Of a DNA stretch of 64,000 nt, positions 40,903-64,000 are shown piece by piece. Where the stretch lies: contig OX439129.1 of the NCBI GenBank assembly GCA_949318235.1, positions 9,082,349-9,146,348 of the forward strand, given 5' to 3'. The position numbers and the translations under genes are program-made. The notes under the pieces are model-generated. The model made no database searches. It was not told the origin of the DNA and saw nothing but the letters and a program-made list of their open reading frames with translations. The DNA comes from Ecdyonurus torrentis. Its lineage: Eukaryota; Arthropoda; Insecta; Ephemeroptera; Heptageniidae. Position 1 is the first letter of the stretch. The number at the start of each line of letters is the position of its first letter.

Positions 40903-42463
40903 TTATTCTCCTGCTTGTGGAGGTACGTTACTTTTACTACTTCCTTCTTCACTCACGTAACGAAGAAGATCTGTTAGATTTTCAAACTCTGTGCGTCCTT
41001 GAGGTGGATTATTCCGAGGTATTCTAGGTAAAATATTACCCATTTTTATACGAAATTCATTAAGCTGCAACAAATATAAATTTATAAAGATAATTTAAAA
41101 AATTAATTTTTTTTAAGTGTATCATTTTACAAGTTATGTTTAAGATTTTTTAACATTAAGATTTGAATCAATTTACTAATAAGCATGTATAGATATCACA
41201 TCACAAAAAATTAGGCTTGCTCGTAAATCTATTATCTTGCCCCCCCCCCTCCCTAAATGTGCAAATCCATTTTAAAAGCATGAAGTGACTTATTATTTTT
41301 TTTTCTTTGTGTTCAGGAGAAAAAAAAGTTTACAACAAGTCTATTGTTCAGCAATGTGAGAAATAAAAGACTGCTTTCTTTTTTATTTTGTCAATATTTA
41401 CAATGAGATAGTTATCTAAAACAATTACGTATGCCAGTTATGTACATCAATTTGCTATTTTTTAATTGCTAGTAAATATACTCACGTCTTTGACGTCAAG
41501 CAGTTTCCAGATTGTAAAAAATAGAACACCGCATCCAGTGACTGCATAAAGTGATCCCCAACCCAAAGCCCTCATTGCCAATGAAGCTCCGGTTTCAGCC
41601 ATTTCTCTGCTGCCTACCATACCTCGATTAAAGTATGATGGATCTTTTTTCTTGGCTGCCGCTACTGTAGCACCAAATCCAAATAAAGCAGACATTCCAG
41701 TGACACTTGTTAAGAAGATACCAGCTGAAAGAACACAATAACAAAGTTCAAAAAGGGATTATAAATAGAACAGACTATATGCTATATTATAACCTATTAG
41801 ATTGAATTTCCATACACACTTAAAATAAAGTGTCCGAGGAAAAAAAAAAAGGTTTGTAGTGCATACGTACCGGTACATACGAGCTGCGCACAATAAAATG
41901 TAGGAAAAGAATTAGGAGTATAAATAAAGCAAGAGAGTTTTGTCAGAATAGGAGGTTGTGGAGTTCAATCACTGGGTCAAAGTGAAATGCTGGCTTTTAC
42001 CCTGAAAGGCATGTAAAGCATTATGAAATTCATGATGATGATAATGTATATATGAATGTACATAGAACCATAGTATGTAAGCACATATCAATATGTACAT
42101 ATAAATAATAAGTTTACTGAAGCTGCATTTAGTTTCTTCATGATTTTGTTTTTTAATTGAAATGTTATTTTCAGGGCTTAAAACTGAAATAATACGTTTA
42201 ATACTTTTATAAGCCGGCAAGCAAAAGCTAGCATGTAAACAACGTCGATTGCTATTTTCCGAATGACCAAAATTGAGTAGACTTCGGAGTATTTTATGTT
42301 GCTCTCTGAAAAATTACTTACCTTTTAATTTAAATTTATCGTCTTCTTCTAGTTTAGGTTTGTCTAATAATTTTAAGTCATTTTTTTCACAATTAACAGA
42401 TTTAAAAAGCATTTTTAATTTCACCAGCTGCTGTTGTTTTGAATTTTTAATTTCGACTGTCAT
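40903..42463 (-). CDS. TMEM242: TMEM242 homologue, mitochondrial membrane protein
   Basis: Three exons on the minus strand, 42463-42322, 41724-41486 and 41064-40903, join in phases 1 and 0 to give 180 residues. The middle exon carries the family's diagnostic blocks: GIFLTSV, AKKKDPSYFNRG, ETGASLAMRALGWGSLYA and a second hydrophobic stretch running to IWKLL; the last exon continues as LNEFRIKMGNILPRIPRN, matching the vertebrate C-terminal region. Two transmembrane helices are predicted, about residues 49-71 and 99-122. In mammals TMEM242 is an inner-membrane factor needed for ATP synthase c-ring assembly and it also affects complex I assembly. The N-terminus here is about 40 residues longer than the human one, Lys-rich, and may act in targeting; a downstream Met17 is an alternative start. 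The gene is convergent with the CaaX gene and divergent from app. Confidence 0.9.
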
Positions 42464-42769
42464 TTGATGCAGATTTCCCGCCAGAAGGTGGCGCAACTTG
42501 TCGGAGCAGAAATGGACAAATTTCCGAGCTCGTAGAAATGTTTATCATTGAGTGCAATAAAAATGTTTATCAGTGAAATTTTGTGTGTCTACAGTGATTT
42601 TGTTAAAAAGAAACTGACGGTGACGTCAATAAGCTTTAATCTAATGTATAAAATCTTCGAGTAGACCACTAAATCGTATTTTTTTCGGGTGTGAAGGTCA
42701 AAAGCCTCGCTCAAGCCTATCCCTTTGTTGACAGCTGACATAACATTAGGACAGGAACATTCATTCACC
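42464..42769. promoter_or_regulatory. Divergent TMEM242/app promoter interval with CTCF-like motif
   Basis: Only 306 bases separate the TMEM242 start codon (minus) from the app start codon (plus), so both 5' UTRs and promoters must lie here or overlap the first exons. The interval is richer in GC than its surroundings. At 42481-42494 the plus strand reads CCAGAAGGTGGCGC, 13 of 14 positions of the CTCF core consensus CCASYAGRKGGCRS and containing the AGGTGGCGC core typical of insect CTCF. No TATA box is evident on either side. Motif evidence only. Confidence 0.5.
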
Positions 42770-60575
<17,806 letters not shown>

Positions 60576-61237
60576 CCTATGTTGCAAATTGTACTTTAGT
60601 GCAATTTTTATATATTATGGTAAATAATGTTGCAAATTTTTATTTATTTTTTTTTTTTACCATACTGGCTACTGTGGTGTTAAATTTTTGTTTTCCCTTC
60701 CCTTTCTCAACATAATTTTGATCACACAATATGAAGCATTTCAAAACTATTTTAACTACTTTTTAAATTCATGTTCATTTCATATATAATAGGCTATGTA
60801 TAGCCTATACCTATATATTTTTTTTCTTTGCTCTCTTTCAATTAACTCTCTTTAACTATTACTTTTCAGCCATTTCTAAAAGCCTTGCAATATATTAATA
60901 ATTTTATTAAGTTGTACCTAAAATATATGGTACAAATCTCTGTGAAGATATAAAATAAGCAGCAACATTATTTCCATAGGACTTATTTGTATACTGATTC
61001 AGTAACAAAAGATTGTATAAATTCACATGTATAAATGTACCAAAGTGTCTTGTAAATAATTCTTTTGCTAGAAAAAAGTGTATTTTCATATAATTGAACA
61101 AAAAAACATTAAGCTTTGTATATTATAATACAGTGTAATTCATTTTTAGGATAATTTACTTACTCATCTCATGCTATGACAATGGTTTGAAGGAAAAGTA
61201 GTATCCTTAAATATTAATAATGATATGAAAAATGATA
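60576..61237 (+). other. Likely app 3' UTR and flank
   Basis: Sequence after the app stop codon. AT-rich, no open frame of note; the polyadenylation site was not identified with certainty. The next element starts at about 61238. Confidence 0.4.
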
Positions 61238-61655
61238 ATTTTATAAGAAAAGGGTAGAGGAAACCAGCAAGGGCCTTACAATAGTGAAGAGAGTCCCAAA
61301 TTATGGTGAAAATCTTGCTAGCATAGAGGTTAAAAATAATAATAAAAACTAACACATATTGGATAGCTCTCTGCACTGAACTCCAAGAGAAAACAGAGAG
61401 TGTGTGTGTGTGTGTGTGTGCTATGAGAAATGATCACTCATAGTTTCTCTCTGAATCTGTATGACTGATGAAGGCACAATTACTCTGTTTTCACGTGAAG
61501 TTTAGTGCTGAAAGCTATCCAATATTGTGTTACTTTTTTACCTCTATGATAGCATTTTCACCAAACTAAAGAACTCTCTGCATTATGGTAAAGCCCTTGC
61601 AGGTTTCATTTGTCATTTTCTTTTAAATTATTAACCTAGTGGTTTATTTTCTTTA
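61238..61655. mobile_element. Fold-back element with PLE-like ends, 3' flank of app
   Basis: Arms begin ACCAGCAAGGGCCTTACA and match the 45.7- and 58.1-kb elements (GAAGAGAGTCCCA, GGTGAAAATCTTGCTAG). The interior has paired blocks GGATAGCTC/GCTATCC and CACTGAACT/AGTTTAGTG, plus a short GT repeat at 61,401-61,421. Outer tail CCTAGTGGTTT on the right is a degenerate PLE terminus. Lies only about 50 bp from the next PLE pair. Confidence 0.6.
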
Positions 61656-62061
61656 ATATTGCTTTTCATGAAAAACTAGTTTTTATTTATTTACCTTAAG
61701 TAACTTGTAAAGAAAAGGATAGAAAAACCAGCAAGGGCCTTACCACAGTAGAAGTTCTATGGAGAGGTCGAGGTCTTGCATGGCACAGTATAATGTTATA
61801 AAAGTTTCTTTATAACTTGAGAGCTTTCGTCATATGATAATGACATTATCAATCAAAAGAGAAAATTACTTGAGCACATCACTGAGCAGTGTCTTGTCTT
61901 GTACTGCCGTGTTATGCTCTTGCTGGTTTGGAGTTGGTGGAGAGGGGTGGGGGTGGAGTAGGGAATCTGGGAAGGAGTGTGAATGAGTGAGGGAAGGAGT
62001 GAGTGAGGGAAAGGGAAAAGGTGGGGAGGGGAGCGGGAATAGGGTATATTTTTGAAATATG

Positions 62062-63300
62062 TTAGCGAATATTAAGTCCAGGCAGCCCTTGGGCTTTTCT
62101 GGATCTTAATATATGTTGATATGCTAATTCATATTGTCGTAATGTCGCATAGTTGGCTGGGCCCGGAATAGTGCGAAGTATTGTTGATTTATAACATAAT
62201 TGGAAATTTGATATGCCATGAGAGGCCGCATGTTCAGCCACAGGTTTTTCCATCTCATTGTTTTTTACGGATTGTCTGTGGCCATTCATGCGGTCTCTCG
62301 CCTTTTGTGTGGTTAAGCCTATGTAAAATGCTTGACATTTTTCCTGTTGGCCTGTGGTGGGGTTGGTGGTATGTTGGGTACATTCAAGTTTGTAGATTAC
62401 GTTTTCTGATGTGCATGTATTGTGGCCGTGGATAGGGTATGTAAGGTTGGTGACGGGACTTGTAAACGTTTTGCTGGGGATTTGAGTGATGCATGTATCG
62501 CATCTCCTTCCTCTGTTGCTCTGTTTGCCGTTGTTTTGACAGGGGAAAGATCCACTAGGTAGGGGCTTAGGTTTTGGTGTGGGATCAGTATGGGATAAGA
62601 TTGCTTTAATATTTGGTGGTTGACGGAATGCTATTGGTGGTATTTTTGGTAACAGTAGGTTTGTTTCGGTGGTGGCTAGAATGGGGTGTGCATATTGTAA
62701 CATCTGTCTGATTTCTTTTTCTAATTTGGGGTGATACGTTGTGATGAAGGGTCGGATAGATTGATTGTCATTATTTGTTTTATTTTGGTCACAAGGTGTT
62801 TTGTCGCCCAAACTAAATCTATTGGCAGCTTTTGCTATTTGTTTCTCCACCAGGTGCTTGGGGTAGCCTCTGGTGGAGAAAGCTGTAGTTATGCTGTCAA
62901 TATATTTAGATTTGGTTTGGTCTGTGTTTGGGATGCGGTTGCCTCGGCATGCTAAGCTAAAGGGAATGGAGCGGATAGTCCTCGGGGGGTGACAGCTATT
63001 GTAGTGGAGGTATTGCATGTGGTTAGTAGGTTTTATGTGGATTGAGGTGATAAGTTTACCGTCATCAATGTTGATGTCAACATCGAGGAAGGTGGCTGAA
63101 TTAGGTGATGTGGAGTGAGTGAATTTTAGGCAGGAGAATTTGTTGAGTTCATCTAGGAATTCATGAAGTGGGCCGATGCCATGTTGCCAAACCATAAATA
63201 TATCGTCTATGAATCTCTTCCATAGGTGCGGTTTATACTTCTGTCTCCCCATGAACTCACACTCGAGCAGACCCATGGTAAGGTTAGCATAAGATGGGGC
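62062..63300 (-). pseudogene. PLE reverse transcriptase/GIY-YIG fragment (minus copy)
   Basis: Open frame of about 412 codons ending at the same GLNIR stop as the other copies. From its truncated start it shows the end of RT motif B (APSYANLTMG), motif C as WKRFIDDIFMVW with the catalytic Asp pair, motif D-like ATFLDVDI, then the zinc-binding linker and the GIY-YIG core (FYIG, about 88 residues before the stop). Motif A and the N-terminal part are missing, so it is not functional alone. It differs from the 53.6-55.4 kb copies at a few bases (for example near 62073, 62208, 62302 and 62415), which implies recent spread of the family. Confidence 0.88.
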
Positions 63301-63308
63301 CTTAATAG

Positions 63309-64000
63309 ATAATTAAAAATGACATTCCTCAACCACTACCCCCTGACTGGCTCCTGGTGACCATTGACGTAACGTCCCTCTACACCAACATCAATCACCT
63401 CATGGGTATTAGAGCCGTTGAACACTATTTAGAGAAACGACCTAAGCCCCATGTCCCCACCACTGGATTCCTCTTACAACTGGTGCGGTTTATACTTCAA
63501 CGCAACAACTTTCACTTCATGAATGAACACTACGAGCAGAAGTGTGGTACGGCTATGGGCACAAGGATGGCCCCATCTTATGCTAACCTTACCATGGGTC
63601 TGCTCGAGTGTGAGTTCATGGGGAGACAGAAGTATAAACCGCACCTATGGAAGAGATTCATAGACGATATATTTATGGTTTGGCAACATGGCATCGGCCC
63701 ACTTCATGAATTCCTAGATGAACTCAACAAATTCTCCTGCCTAAAATTCACTCACTCCACATCACCTAATTCAGCCACCTTCCTCGATGTTGACATCAAC
63801 ATTGATGACGGTAAACTTATCACCTCAATCCACATAAAACCTACTAACCACATGCAATACCTCCACTACAATAGCTGTCACCCCCCGAGGACTATCCGCT
63901 CCATTCCCTTTAGCTTAGCATGCCGAGGCAACCGCATCCCAAACACAGACCAAACCAAATCTAAATATATTGACAGCATAACTACAGCTTTCTCCACCAG
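63309..64000 (+). pseudogene. PLE reverse transcriptase fragment (plus copy, open at the window end)
   Basis: In-frame from 63309 (a stop lies just upstream at 63306-63308) to the window edge, 230 codons. It contains RT motif A (LLVTIDVTSLYTNI, catalytic Asp at about residue 20), motif B (KCGTAMGTRMAPSYANL), motif C (FIDD at residues 117-120) and ATFLDVDI, and has just entered the linker (RIPNTDQ) at the edge. These are typical PLE reverse transcriptase blocks, related to telomerase RT. The N-terminal part of the element is absent. Confidence 0.88.

Larger units (their letters stand above)
61708..64000. mobile_element. Second inverted pair of Penelope-like elements (runs off the right edge)
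   Basis: A minus-strand PLE copy (61708-63301), truncated 5' inside RT motif B, abuts a plus-strand copy starting at about 63302 and still open at 64000. The arms become inverted repeats of each other from the block GGCCCCATC outward (left arm ending 63301, right arm from about 63569). About 267 bp between them belong only to the right copy, which reaches further 5' and includes motif A. Compared by eye, the shared arm sequence looks identical. No target duplication can be checked because the right end is outside the window. Confidence 0.85.

Overview
The window is AT-rich animal nuclear DNA, most likely from an arthropod. It has introns with standard GT/AG ends, a gustatory-receptor family gene (a chemoreceptor family expanded in arthropods), very long microsatellites, tRNA-derived SINEs, many small inverted-repeat elements and Penelope-like retroelements. 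Species cannot be named from sequence alone. There is a 200-base run of N (9183-9382) inside a CT repeat. All gene models below were built by hand by joining exons with compatible splice phases; no transcript data were available.

Layout. (1) 1-4.4 kb, minus strand: a complete four-exon gustatory receptor (1772-4328) and, at the left edge, the first 23 codons of a second, related receptor, so the window starts inside a tandem receptor cluster. (2) 4.4-18.3 kb: no recognisable gene; simple repeats (including a 720-bp GAAA array), SINE pieces and small inverted-repeat elements. (3) 18.4-20.4 kb, plus strand: a three-exon dual-specificity phosphatase of the DUSP14/18/21 group, with a plausible initiator/NRF1-like promoter. 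(4) 20.4-37.4 kb: AT-rich, repeats, LINE tails, one possible noncoding first exon near 27.5-27.66 kb. (5) 37.4-40.24 kb, plus: a six-exon gene for an acidic, helical 205-residue protein ending in a CaaX prenylation box carried on a tiny last exon; family not recognised. (6) 40.9-42.46 kb, minus: TMEM242, convergent with the CaaX gene and divergent from the next gene. (7) 42.77-60.58 kb, plus: a nine-exon DHHC palmitoyltransferase, orthologue of Drosophila app / vertebrate ZDHHC14/18, with two alternative C-termini. TMEM242 and app share a ~300-bp divergent promoter holding a CTCF-like motif. (8) 45-64 kb: introns of app and its downstream flank carry a dense cluster of Penelope-like element (PLE) insertions.

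The most unusual signal is the form of the PLE insertions. The PLE 3' ends seen here occur as head-to-head inverted dimers: a near-perfect 2.5-kb palindrome at 53,256-55,757 bounded by one 14-bp target duplication, a second pair at 61,708 to the window end, and four small fold-back elements (about 45.7, 50.4, 58.1 and 61.2 kb) sharing the same terminal sequence, two with short perfect target duplications. Diagnostic bases show that both arms of the 2.5-kb palindrome come from one parent molecule. This suggests snap-back copying during integration rather than paired independent insertions.
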